From DAOUBP01 sp034432655 (GTDB lineage: Bacteria > Chloroflexota > Anaerolineae > CG2-30-64-16), in contig DAOUBP010000103.1 of NCBI GenBank assembly GCA_034432655.1, positions 1-34,263 of the forward strand: a DNA stretch of 34,263 nucleotides. Direction: 5' to 3'. The stretch's first letter is position 1. Each line of letters opens with the position of its first letter. Below are positions 18,180-24,955 of the stretch, in pieces. Below the pieces are notes generated by a model, which worked only from the letters and a program-made list of their open reading frames with translations, did not search any database and was not told the DNA's origin. Both the position numbers and the translations under genes were made by a program.

Positions 18180-19220
18180 TCACGCGTCCTCGTCCAGGAG
18201 GCAGTCCTCGTGCTCCTGTCGCCACCCATTGTTCAGCCCGGCAGCCTCAAAAGCATCCAGGGCCGCCTCGTATTCCGCAGGCGTGATCTTGCGGCCCAGA
18301 ACAGGGTCGTTCACCGCCTTGTAAGCCGGGAAATATTGATCCATGATGCTGACGTGCACATCCGGGGAGAGCTCGGTTGCGATCCAGTGCATCACACCGG
18401 CCGTGTCTGCCAGGCCTTCCGGCAATACCAGGTGGCGGATGATCATCCCGCGCCGGGCAATACCGTCTTGATCCAGCAACAACGCGTCCCCCACCTGGCG
18501 GTAGATTTCCTTCAGCGCGGCCCGGTTGGCCGCCACGTAGCCGGGGAAACCGGAGACTTGTCGCGCAATCGCATCGTCGGTGTACTTGGCATCCGGCAGC
18601 CAGATATCAATCACGCCCTCCAGCAAGCGCAGGGTTTCAACAGTCTCATAGCCGCTGGTGTTGTAGACCAGGGGCAAGCGCAGGCCGGCCGCAGCCGCCA
18701 GGTCCACGGCGACCAGGATCTGCGGCACGAAATGGGTGGGAGTGACGAAGTTGATGTTATGGCAGCCGCGGCGCTGCAGCGCCAGCATCATCCCGGCAAA
18801 GCGCTCGCTGGTAACGACGTTGCCATAGCGGTACTGGCTGATGGGATAATTCTGACAGAAAACACATTTGCCCGTACAGCCGGAGAAGAAGATCGTGCCC
18901 GACCCGCGTGTGCCGCTGATCGGCGGCTCCTCCCACGGGTGGGCATTCCACGAGGCGATGACCGGCAGGCTCCCCATCCCGCAGGCGCCCAGACCGCCGT
19001 TCAACCGGTCAACGCCACAGCCGCGCGGGCACAAATGGCAGTCCTGTAAGGCCTCCATGGCCGCGCGGGCGCGCCTGGCCAGTTCACCAGAGCGGTGGAG
19101 GGCCAGGTAGGAGGGCTCGGGATAGCTGGCGGTTTGCGTACTGTGTGCTGCGTGTTGCGCACTGTGTATTGCGTATTGCGTATCCGCTACTCCGTATGCC
19201 GTAAAGTGTGTGTCGTTCAC
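18180..19220 (-). CDS. PflX-type radical SAM protein with a repeat-encoded N-terminus
   Basis: About 346 residues. The radical SAM cluster CX3CX2C is in SGCTGKCVFCQNYP (Cys115, 119, 122, counted from GTG 19220); a second Cys group (CHLCPRGC, Cys61, 64, 68) is typical of the PflX/COG1313 subfamily, which resembles pyruvate formate-lyase activases. Substrate unknown. Start: a TTGCGC-17-TATAGT promoter places transcription near 19221, so GTG 19220 would be a leaderless start; GTG 19229 overlaps the -10 box. No other ATG, GTG or TTG codon precedes the conserved region (YLALHRSGEL), the next being ATG at 19058. Hence residues roughly 9-36 are encoded by heptad repeats and read as heptapeptides (ADTQYAI, HSAQHAA, HSTQTAS). 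Confidence 0.85.
   Translation of the reverse strand: MNDTHFTAYGVADTQYAIHSAQHAAHSTQTASYPEPSYLALHRSGELARRARAAMEALQDCHLCPRGCGVDRLNGGLGACGMGSLPVIASWNAHPWEEPPISGTRGSGTIFFSGCTGKCVFCQNYPISQYRYGNVVTSERFAGMMLALQRRGCHNINFVTPTHFVPQILVAVDLAAAAGLRLPLVYNTSGYETVETLRLLEGVIDIWLPDAKYTDDAIARQVSGFPGYVAANRAALKEIYRQVGDALLLDQDGIARRGMIIRHLVLPEGLADTAGVMHWIATELSPDVHVSIMDQYFPAYKAVNDPVLGRKITPAEYEAALDAFEAAGLNNGWRQEHEDCLLDEDA
19137..19213 (-). repeat. Eleven degenerate 7-nt repeats inside the radical SAM 5' region
   Basis: On the plus strand eleven consecutive heptads fill 19137-19213 without a phase change, most of the form CGTATTG or TGTATTG (starts 19137, 19144, 19151, 19158, 19165, 19172, 19179, 19186, 19193, 19200, 19207). 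The word is the same as in the atpG-atpD and atpH-atpA spacers. No mirrored half is present here. The tract lies in the open frame of the radical SAM gene. Confidence 0.85.
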
Positions 19221-19227
19221 GTTCTTC

Positions 19228-19256
19228 ACTATACGTCAATCTCGGGCGTTGCGCAA
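19228..19256 (-). promoter_or_regulatory. Promoter of the radical SAM / cation transporter pair
   Basis: Minus strand: TTGCGC (19251-19256), 17-nt spacer, TATAGT (19228-19233). Start predicted at about 19221, next to GTG 19220. It diverges from the plus-strand promoter at 19277-19304. Confidence 0.6.
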
Positions 19257-19276
19257 GCGGAACATCGGGGGTCAGT

Positions 19277-19304
19277 TTGACATTCCGTCGTTTTCGCGGA
19301 TAAT
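19277..19304 (+). promoter_or_regulatory. Promoter of the small zinc-ribbon gene
   Basis: TTGACA (19277-19282), 16-nt spacer, GATAAT (19299-19304). Start near 19311, giving a leader of about 50 nt. Confidence 0.6.
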
Positions 19305-19320
19305 AACAGCGGATCATTCA

Positions 19321-19345
19321 GGCGCTTGGTGGCGCCGTATTTTTT
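19321..19345 (+). promoter_or_regulatory. Terminator-like hairpin in the zinc-ribbon leader
   Basis: GGCGC (19321-19325) and GCGCC (19332-19336) enclose a 6-nt loop; GTA then a run of six T (19340-19345) follows, directly before GAGAGGAGG and the ATG. It has the form of a short intrinsic terminator or attenuator between promoter and start codon. Confidence 0.45.
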
Positions 19346-19359
19346 GAGAGGAGGACGCG

Positions 19360-19557
19360 ATGGCTCAGGCAACCAAGATGGGTGCGGATACCGCCACCCT
19401 GGAAAAGCGCCGCAAGACGTTGACCGGTCACAAGTGCGCGAAGTGCAACCAGGATGTGACCTTCGGCGATCTCTTAACGGTTAAGGTGGTGGAGATGGAA
19501 GGTGTGCGCCCGCGCTCGCATCACGTGATCTACCACCGGAAGTGCTACACGATCTGA
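19360..19557 (+). CDS. Small zinc-ribbon-like protein of unknown function
   Basis: 65 residues. One CxxC (Cys26, Cys29 in CAKCNQDV) and a C-terminal HxxC (His59, Cys62 in YHRKCYTI) could form a single zinc site. The N-terminus (1-24) is polar and basic (LEKRRKTL). ATG 19360 follows a strong AGGAGG, and the gene has its own promoter and terminator, so it is a real monocistronic gene. I do not recognise the family; a nucleic-acid or ribosome-associated role is possible but not shown. Confidence 0.8.
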   Translation: MAQATKMGADTATLEKRRKTLTGHKCAKCNQDVTFGDLLTVKVVEMEGVRPRSHHVIYHRKCYTI

Positions 19558-19580
19558 TCCGCTTACGCTGCGCAAACGAC

Positions 19581-19611
19581 AAGCGCGCGGCCAGCACGCC
19601 GCGCGCTTTTT
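19581..19611 (+). terminator. Strong intrinsic terminator
   Basis: Perfect 11-base arms AAGCGCGCGGC (19581-19591) and GCCGCGCGCTT (19598-19608), 6-nt loop, then TTTTTATT on the plus strand. It ends the zinc-ribbon transcript. It lies 13 bp past the stop of the opposing metallopeptidase gene and may serve both, though the minus-strand tail is poor in T. Confidence 0.9.
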
Positions 19612-19623
19612 ATTCGCCTCCGC

Positions 19624-20373
19624 TCAGTTCTGTGGCCGCTGCAGGCCGATGATCACCGTCTCGATGGCCCACAGCATAGCGGCTACAACCAGGTTGACGG
19701 CTGCTGTAAACATGAAGGCCAGGGTGAGGCTGCGCAAGGCTGCGACCACCTGCGTGCGCAATGCCTCTGCGACAAGCGGCAGGCCGCCCAGCAGCCAGAC
19801 CACCAGGGCTGCCAGTCCCACATAGATCGCGGCTACCAGCCATGGCCGGCGGTCGGCGGGGCTGGGCGTCATGGCGTTACTGATCACAAAAATGATGTAC
19901 GCCCACAGCCAGAAGTCCGGCACCCGCCAGATGCCGTCCAGCGCCAGAAAGATGCCGTGCCATCCTCCCGTCTCCCAGGCCTGAGCCAGCGCTGCCACGT
20001 CGAAAACCCGATAAGAAACCCACAGCAGTACGGCGGTGCCGAACAGGAAAGGTGCCAGGCCGACCAGGCTATCCCGCACGGCACCGCCGCTGCTCACCGT
20101 TACCGAGCCCAATTCAATCGCGTTTTGCCGTCGCTTGGGCCCTAACATGAACTTTCCCACCCTCAGCCCCAACAGCCGTGCCGTCACAAAGTGGCTCAAC
20201 TCGTGCAGCAGAATGCCGGGGAACATCAGCAAGTAGTACAGCATCACGGCGACCGCGTTGCTGTTTGAGACGCGCAGGCCGATGATCTGTACCCGATGGT
20301 TGATCCACCGGCTGATGGCCATGAAGACGGCCAGGGTGCCCGTGAAGATCAGGAGCTGGGAGAGGAGAGACAT
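19624..20373 (-). CDS. Membrane-embedded M50-like metallopeptidase
   Basis: 249 residues, about six membrane helices. HELSH at residues 57-61 inside a hydrophobic segment (FPGILLHELSHFVTARLLGL region) is the HExxH zinc site of site-2-type proteases, and SNAMTPSPAD (Asp174) in a later helix fits the third zinc ligand. Substrate unknown; regulated intramembrane proteolysis is the family role. ATG 20373 is chosen; the frame extends to GTG 20412 only through heptad repeats, giving Cys/His/Thr-rich residues unlike the family. No ribosome-binding site is visible since repeats fill the space. Last gene of the glycolytic cluster. Confidence 0.75.
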   Translation of the reverse strand: MSLLSQLLIFTGTLAVFMAISRWINHRVQIIGLRVSNSNAVAVMLYYLLMFPGILLHELSHFVTARLLGLRVGKFMLGPKRRQNAIELGSVTVSSGGAVRDSLVGLAPFLFGTAVLLWVSYRVFDVAALAQAWETGGWHGIFLALDGIWRVPDFWLWAYIIFVISNAMTPSPADRRPWLVAAIYVGLAALVVWLLGGLPLVAEALRTQVVAALRSLTLAFMFTAAVNLVVAAMLWAIETVIIGLQRPQN

Positions 20374-20374
20374 A

Positions 20375-20456
20375 GACAGGTGGCAGGTTGCAGTTGACTG
20401 GTGGCAGGTCACAGGTTACAGGTTGCCGGCGCCGTGTCGAGAACCTGTAACCTGTG
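20375..20456 (-). repeat. Mirrored 7-nt repeats between tpiA and the metallopeptidase gene
   Basis: Eight consecutive heptads start at 20375, 20382, 20389, 20396, 20403, 20410, 20417 and 20424, mostly NNCAGGT. The complement returns at 20442-20456: CACAGGTTACAGGTT (20410-20424) and AACCTGTAACCTGTG (20442-20456) are perfect 15-base arms with a 17-nt loop. The first heptad begins two bases from the metallopeptidase ATG. Confidence 0.9.
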
Positions 20457-20466
20457 CCTTCAGATT

Positions 20467-21231
20467 TCAATAGAGTTCGGCAGTGATGCGCACCATCTCG
20501 GCGAAGCTCTCGACCTTCAGGCTGGCGCCGCCGATCAATGCACCGTCAATGTCAGGCATCGCCATCAGCTCGCCGATGTTTTTTTCGTTGGTGCTGCCGC
20601 CGTACTGGATGCGGATCTGTTGTGCCACCTCTTCGCCGTACAATCCGGCCAGGGTGCCGCGCACCACGATGCCACAGACACGGTTGGCCACCTCGGCCGT
20701 GGCGGTTTTTCCGGTGCCGATGGCCCAGATCGGCTCGTAGGCGACCACCACCCGCAACGCCTCCTCGGCCGTCAGCCCGGCGAACGCTGCTCGCACCTGG
20801 CTGCTGACCAGCGTGTCGGTGATACCGGCTTCGTTTTGCGCCAGGTCTTCGCCCACGCAGACGATGGGTACGAGCCCGTGCTTCAAGGCTGCTTTGATCT
20901 TCTTGTTGACCAGCTCGTCGGTCTCGGCGAAGTATTGTCTGCGCTCAGAGTGGCCGATGATGACATAGTTGGCCAGGCCGACCAGCATCGCCGCCGACAC
21001 TTCGCCGGTGTAGGCGCCGCTGTCGGCCCAATGGCAGTTCTGCGCGCCCACGCCGATTTTGACCCCTCGCAAGGCCTCGGCCACTGCGGGCAGGCACACA
21101 AAGGGCGGACAGACGACGGTCTCGACGTTTTCGTAGCGCACGATGCGGGGTCGCACGGCCCGGACGAACTCGACAGCCTCGGCCGGGGTCTTGTTCATCT
21201 TCCAGTTGCCGGCCAAAATGGGTTTGCGCAT
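20467..21231 (-). CDS. tpiA: Triosephosphate isomerase
   Basis: 254 residues, full length. Interconverts glyceraldehyde 3-phosphate and dihydroxyacetone phosphate. Catalytic Lys11 (GNWKMNK), His94 (IGHSERRQYF) and Glu166 (VAYEPIWAIGTGK) are present, as are the C-terminal phosphate-binding segments (IQYGGSTNEKN, GALIGGASLK). ATG 21231 follows GAAGGAGTAA. Fourth gene of the gap-pgk-unknown-tpiA-peptidase run. Confidence 0.97.
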   Translation of the reverse strand: MRKPILAGNWKMNKTPAEAVEFVRAVRPRIVRYENVETVVCPPFVCLPAVAEALRGVKIGVGAQNCHWADSGAYTGEVSAAMLVGLANYVIIGHSERRQYFAETDELVNKKIKAALKHGLVPIVCVGEDLAQNEAGITDTLVSSQVRAAFAGLTAEEALRVVVAYEPIWAIGTGKTATAEVANRVCGIVVRGTLAGLYGEEVAQQIRIQYGGSTNEKNIGELMAMPDIDGALIGGASLKVESFAEMVRITAELY

Positions 21232-21285
21232 GGGATGGGTTACTCCTTCAACAACGCATTCCGTATCTCACGAGCCAGGCAGGCG

Positions 21286-21651
21286 TCAGGCGTCCTGGAG
21301 CAGCAGCGCCGCGTACTCTTCGGCGGTGATCAACTCGCCGCCCACAGCCTCGCTCTCGATGACCTTTTGTTTCCTGGCGTCAAACCGCAGCGTCACCTCG
21401 ATGGTTTGAAAACAGAGATTCCTGCCGCTGCCGATGACCCCCTTGCGGACGATCCAGGTTTCGCCGTCGTCCGCCAGGCTCGGATCGTTCATCATGTTCA
21501 CCCGGCTCTTGAGCGGCTCGCCGCAACGCCGGCATCGGACATAGATCCAGTAGCCGGACGTGTCATCGCCGAAGTCGCTTCGGCCGCCCCCGCTGCCCCG
21601 GGCGGTGGTCCCGCCGCGCAGCAAGGTCTTCAAACTGTCAAGGAATCCCAC
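21286..21651 (-). CDS. Conserved-looking unknown protein with a CxxC motif, between pgk and tpiA
   Basis: 121 residues from GTG 21651, chosen because GGAGGAG lies about 6 nt upstream; ATG 21684 is possible but lacks a ribosome-binding site. Residues 14-33 are Gly/Ser-rich and likely disordered. Then YWIYVRCRRCGEPLKSRVN has a CxxC (Cys40, Cys43), and a further Cys80 lies in GRNLCFQTIEVTL. This looks like a small beta-rich domain that could bind zinc. The C-terminus (ITAEEYAALL) is helical. I do not recognise the family. Its place inside a glycolytic operon suggests co-expression with central carbon metabolism. Confidence 0.75.
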   Translation of the reverse strand: MGFLDSLKTLLRGGTTARGSGGGRSDFGDDTSGYWIYVRCRRCGEPLKSRVNMMNDPSLADDGETWIVRKGVIGSGRNLCFQTIEVTLRFDARKQKVIESEAVGGELITAEEYAALLLQDA

Positions 21652-21685
21652 AACACCCTCCTCCAGCGGCAACCAGAGGCGCATG

Positions 21686-21789
21686 CCGAAGGAGGCAGGG
21701 AAAAGAAAGGGCGGGTCATCTCTTCACCCAGGGAAGCCGATTTACCCCGCCCGGATCTGCAGGCCTGTCAGTTCCCTGCCTTCCTTCGG
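21686..21789 (-). repeat. Inverted repeat between pgk and the unknown gene
   Basis: CCGAAGGAGGCAGGGAA (21686-21702) matches the complement of 21772-21789 with one bulged base. The loop is about 69 nt. The left arm touches ATG 21684. Word periodicity is weak here compared with the other junctions, though the CCCTGC motif returns (21774, 21801). Confidence 0.6.
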
Positions 21790-21854
21790 TGCTCTGTTGT
21801 CCCTGCTTTCCGCCGCACGTCTGTTGCTGACGCCTGATCTGCGGAATCGCCCGT

Positions 21855-23030
21855 CTACTTATCGTTCAAGGCTGCCACGCCCGGCAGCACCTTGCCTTCC
21901 AGGAACTCCAGGCTGGCCCCACCGCCGGTAGAGACGTGGGTCATCTTCTTGGCCACGCCCGCCTTTTTCACCGCGCTGGCGCTGTCGCCGCCGCCGATGA
22001 CGGTGATCGCGTCCAGCTCGGCCAGCAGGCGGGCGATGGCGAAGGTGCCTTCGGCGAACTTCGGAAACTCGAACACGCCCATCGGCCCGTTCCAGACGAC
22101 CAGCTTGGCGGTCTTCAAGATCTCGCCGAACTTTTCGATGCTCTTGGGGCCGATATCCAGCACGCGCCAGCCGGCCGGCACTTTGTCCACGTCAACCACC
22201 ATGCTGTTCGCCTCAGCATCGAATTTATCGGCCACTACAGCGTCCACCGGCAGCACCAGCTTGTCGCCGGCCTTGGCCATGATCTCCTGTGCCAGCGCAA
22301 GCGAGCCGGTCTCGACCAGGCTGTCCCCCATGTCGTAGCCTTTGGCGGCCAGGAAGGTGTTGGCCATGCCCCCGCCGATGATCAGCTTGTCGCACTTGGC
22401 GAGCAGGTTCTCGACTACCGCGATCTTGTCGCTGATTTTGGCGCCGCCCAAGATGGCGACATAAGGATGCGCCGGGTTTTCGGTGGCGCGGCTCAGGTAC
22501 TCCAGCTCCTGTTCCATCAGGAAGCCGGAAACGGCCGGCAGGAAACGAGCGACCCCTTCGGTGGAGGCATGGGCGCGGTGCGCAGAACCGAATGCGTCGT
22601 TCACGTACACATCGCCCAGCGCTGCCAACTGCCTGGCCATCTCCAGGTCGTTCTTCTCCTCGCCCTTGTGAAAGCGGGTGTTTTCCAGCATCAGGACATC
22701 GCCCGGCTGAAGCGCTTTTGCCATGGCTTCCACCTCGGGGCCGATGCAATCGGGGGCCATCTGCACCGGCCTGCCCAGCAGCTTGCTGAGCGCTTCGGCG
22801 GCCGGCTTCAAGCTGAATTCGGGATCGAAGCCGGTGCCCTTGGGCCGGCCCAGGTGGCTCATCAGGATCAGCGATGCGCCCTGATCGAGCACGTACTGGA
22901 TGGTGGGCAGTGCGGCCCGGATGCGCTTGTCATCGGTGACCACGCCGTTGGCCATGGGCACGTTGAAATCTACGCGCATCAGGACCCGCTTGCCCTTGAG
23001 ATCAATATCGCGGACGGTTTTCTTGTTCAT
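21855..23030 (-). CDS. pgk: Phosphoglycerate kinase
   Basis: 391 residues. Transfers phosphate from 1,3-bisphosphoglycerate to ADP. Conserved motifs: RVDFNVP near residue 20, SHLGRPKG near 61, GGAKISDKI in the middle, and the C-terminal nucleotide-binding GGGDSASAVKK with STGGGASLEFLEG. ATG 23030 (MNKKTVRDIDLKGKRVL) has GGAG upstream; the frame runs on to 23186 only through repeat DNA and the gap coding region. It lies downstream of gap, separated by a heptad spacer. Confidence 0.97.
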   Translation of the reverse strand: MNKKTVRDIDLKGKRVLMRVDFNVPMANGVVTDDKRIRAALPTIQYVLDQGASLILMSHLGRPKGTGFDPEFSLKPAAEALSKLLGRPVQMAPDCIGPEVEAMAKALQPGDVLMLENTRFHKGEEKNDLEMARQLAALGDVYVNDAFGSAHRAHASTEGVARFLPAVSGFLMEQELEYLSRATENPAHPYVAILGGAKISDKIAVVENLLAKCDKLIIGGGMANTFLAAKGYDMGDSLVETGSLALAQEIMAKAGDKLVLPVDAVVADKFDAEANSMVVDVDKVPAGWRVLDIGPKSIEKFGEILKTAKLVVWNGPMGVFEFPKFAEGTFAIARLLAELDAITVIGGGDSASAVKKAGVAKKMTHVSTGGGASLEFLEGKVLPGVAALNDK

Positions 23031-23062
23031 GTGGGTACTCCGTGTGATGGGGCCGGTTGGGG

Positions 23063-23132
23063 GCTGAGGCTCAGGGGTTAGGGGCTGGAGAATCCCCGGC
23101 CCCTGATCCCTGGCCCCTGATCCCTGGCTTAC
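23063..23132 (-). repeat. Mirrored 7-nt repeats between gap and pgk
   Basis: Ten consecutive heptads without phase change, starts 23063, 23070, 23077, 23084, 23091, 23098, 23105, 23112, 23119 and 23126. The first four are G-rich (CTCAGGG, GTTAGGG); the later ones are their complement type (GGCCCCT, GATCCCT twice each). The last heptad contains the gap stop codon (23129-23131). The mRNA can form a GC-rich imperfect hairpin. Confidence 0.9.
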
Positions 23133-24184
23133 AGCTTGCTCGCGATCAATGCGGCGAGATCTGCCGTGCGGACGCTGTAGCCCCACTCGTTGTCGTACCA
23201 GGCGACGACTTTGATGAAGTCGCTTTTGTCCTTGCCGAGCACCGATGTGAATTGCAGGTCTACCGACGAGCTGTGCGGGTCACCCTTGAAGTCAATGGAA
23301 ACCAGCGGCTCTTCCACGGCCGCCAGGATGCCCTTCATGGGGCCGGCGGCCGCATCGCGGAACGCCTGGCGCAGCTCTTCGGTGGTGGTGGGGATTTCCA
23401 CCTGGGCCGTGAAGTCCACGATGGAGACGGTGCTGGTGGGCACGCGCAGCGCGTAGCCGTCGAACTTGCCCTTCAAGTCGGGGATGACCAGTGCCACGGC
23501 CTTGGCCGCGCCGGTGGTGGTCGGGATGATGCTCATGGCCGCAGCGCGGGCCCGGCGCAGGTCGCTGTGCGGCAGGTCCAGGATGCGCTGGTCGTTGGTG
23601 TAGGCATGAATGGTGGTCATCAGGCCACGCACAATCCGGAACTTGTCATGGACGACCTTGGCTGCCGGGGCCAGGCAGTTGGTGGTGCAGGACGCGTTGG
23701 AGACCACATGATGCACTGCCGGGTCGTACATGTGGTCGTTGACGCCCATCACGATGGTGATGTCTTCGCCTTCGGCCGGGGCCGAGATGATCACCTTCTT
23801 GGCGCCACCGCGGGTGATGTGGTTCTCAGCGCCCTGGACCAGCTTGCCCTTCTTGTTCACGCCGTCTTTCTTGATCGTGAACAGGCCGGTGGATTCGATG
23901 ACGATGTCCACGCCCAGGTCGCCCCACGGCAATTTGCCAGGATCGGTTTCCTTGAACGCCTTGATCGGCTTGCCGTCAATGATCAACGCGTCCTCCGCCA
24001 CCTCCACCGTGCCGTTGAAGCGGCCATAGTTGGAGTCGTACTTCAGCAGGTGCGCCATCGTCTTCAGGTCGCCGATGTCGTTGAACGCGACAACTTCAAG
24101 CGTGTCGCTGTGATAGTCCCGGATCGCCTTCAGCACCTGGCGACCGATACGCCCAAAACCGTTGATACCAACACGGACTGTCAT
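23129..24184 (-). CDS. gap: Glyceraldehyde-3-phosphate dehydrogenase (phosphorylating)
   Basis: 351 residues. NAD-binding GINGFGRIGR at 6-15 and AFNDIGD at 33-39 (the Asp favours NAD over NADP); catalytic Cys166 in SNASCTTNC. Slightly longer than the usual 335 or so because of an insertion near residues 103-122 (TIKKDGVNKKGKLVQGAEN region) before the conserved KKVIISAP. ATG 24184 follows a strong GAGGAGGTTT. First gene of the glycolytic cluster, behind its own promoter. Confidence 0.97.
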   Translation of the reverse strand: MTVRVGINGFGRIGRQVLKAIRDYHSDTLEVVAFNDIGDLKTMAHLLKYDSNYGRFNGTVEVAEDALIIDGKPIKAFKETDPGKLPWGDLGVDIVIESTGLFTIKKDGVNKKGKLVQGAENHITRGGAKKVIISAPAEGEDITIVMGVNDHMYDPAVHHVVSNASCTTNCLAPAAKVVHDKFRIVRGLMTTIHAYTNDQRILDLPHSDLRRARAAAMSIIPTTTGAAKAVALVIPDLKGKFDGYALRVPTSTVSIVDFTAQVEIPTTTEELRQAFRDAAAGPMKGILAAVEEPLVSIDFKGDPHSSSVDLQFTSVLGKDKSDFIKVVAWYDNEWGYSVRTADLAALIASKL

Positions 24185-24234
24185 GTGAAACCTCCTCAGA
24201 TTTGGTAAATAGACTTCCCTGATAGACAGACGAA

Positions 24235-24258
24235 ACGCCGGTCAGTGTGCACCGGCGT
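24235..24258 (-). promoter_or_regulatory. Hairpin in the gap leader
   Basis: Perfect 8-base arms ACGCCGGT (24235-24242) and ACCGGCGT (24251-24258) with an 8-nt loop; on the minus strand TTCGTCTGTC follows. It lies between the predicted gap promoter and the gap start, so it could be an attenuator, or a terminator for read-through from the GAF gene. Confidence 0.5.
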
Positions 24259-24305
24259 CACTGGCGAGATATCAGGCAGCAGTTTTCAGCTTTTGTCAAA
24301 GAGAC

Positions 24306-24316
24306 AGTATAGCACA
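24306..24316 (-). promoter_or_regulatory. Extended -10 promoter of the gap operon
   Basis: Minus strand TGTGCTATACT: -10 TATACT (24306-24311) with an upstream TGC extension. No good -35 lies at 17 nt (TAGTTC). Start near 24299, leader of about 115 nt. Confidence 0.5.
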
Positions 24317-24356
24317 TTGTGCCTGACAGAACTATGAGCTATATCACTCAATTTGA

Positions 24357-24926
24357 TCAATCGAACAGCCGGTCGCCGAAGTCAACGGCAGCCCGGTAGT
24401 TGCGATTCAGGCGCTCGTACAGGCGCCCGTTCTCGATCGCCAGTGCACTGAGGCTGGCGATCGCCTCCACCAACGCAAGCTCTTCCTGGGTAAAAGTGCG
24501 TCGCTCACCGGTATAAACGCGCAAAACGCCGATGGGTTGGTCCTGGACATACATCGGTGCCACCAACACCGAGACGATCCCTTCTTCGCGCGCCTGTTCA
24601 GGATATTGAAAGCGCGGATCGGTGCGCGCATCCTCGATAAACACTGGTGTGCCGCTGGCCAGGGCCAGCCGGTCAACGCCGCTCTGCTCCACCAGCACCG
24701 GCCCCTTGGCCCGGTAGTTTGCGCTGAGGCCGTAGGTTGCGCCGAACATCAGATGCTTTTGGTCCGGGCCCAGGAGCCGCAGCGAACACGCTTTGGCAGC
24801 CAACGCCTCGGTAGTGGCGGTCACAATGGTCTGCAATATCTGCATGACATCTAATGAGGAGTTGACGGTGCGTGCTACCTTGTAAAGGGTTTGGAACAGG
24901 TTATCGCACGGCCCATGTTCATCCAT
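24357..24926 (-). CDS. Single GAF-domain protein
   Basis: 189 residues. A GAF domain spans about residues 20-175 (start LYKVARTVNSSLDVMQILQTIV, key part SSLDVMQIL; end FTQEELALVEAIASLSALAIEN, key part ELALVEAIA). GAF domains bind small ligands or cyclic nucleotides; no output domain is fused, so it may act on a partner. ATG 24926 is supported by GGGAGG 7 nt upstream; the frame extends to 25088 only by running back into the preceding gene. It starts 29 nt after the stop of the YvcK-like gene and is probably co-transcribed with it. Confidence 0.85.
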   Translation of the reverse strand: MDEHGPCDNLFQTLYKVARTVNSSLDVMQILQTIVTATTEALAAKACSLRLLGPDQKHLMFGATYGLSANYRAKGPVLVEQSGVDRLALASGTPVFIEDARTDPRFQYPEQAREEGIVSVLVAPMYVQDQPIGVLRVYTGERRTFTQEELALVEAIASLSALAIENGRLYERLNRNYRAAVDFGDRLFD

Positions 24927-24955
24927 CAAGGATCCTCCCTTGTGCGCAAGGTTCA

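Noticed and set aside
19084..19317. 77-codon minus-strand frame through the heptads at 19.1 kb
   Set aside because: It is an alternative frame of the repeat, spans the promoter and does not lead into any conserved sequence.
21855..23186. Longer pgk start at 23186
   Set aside because: The added 52 codons come from repeat DNA and the antisense-free 3' part of gap; ATG 23030 matches the family start.
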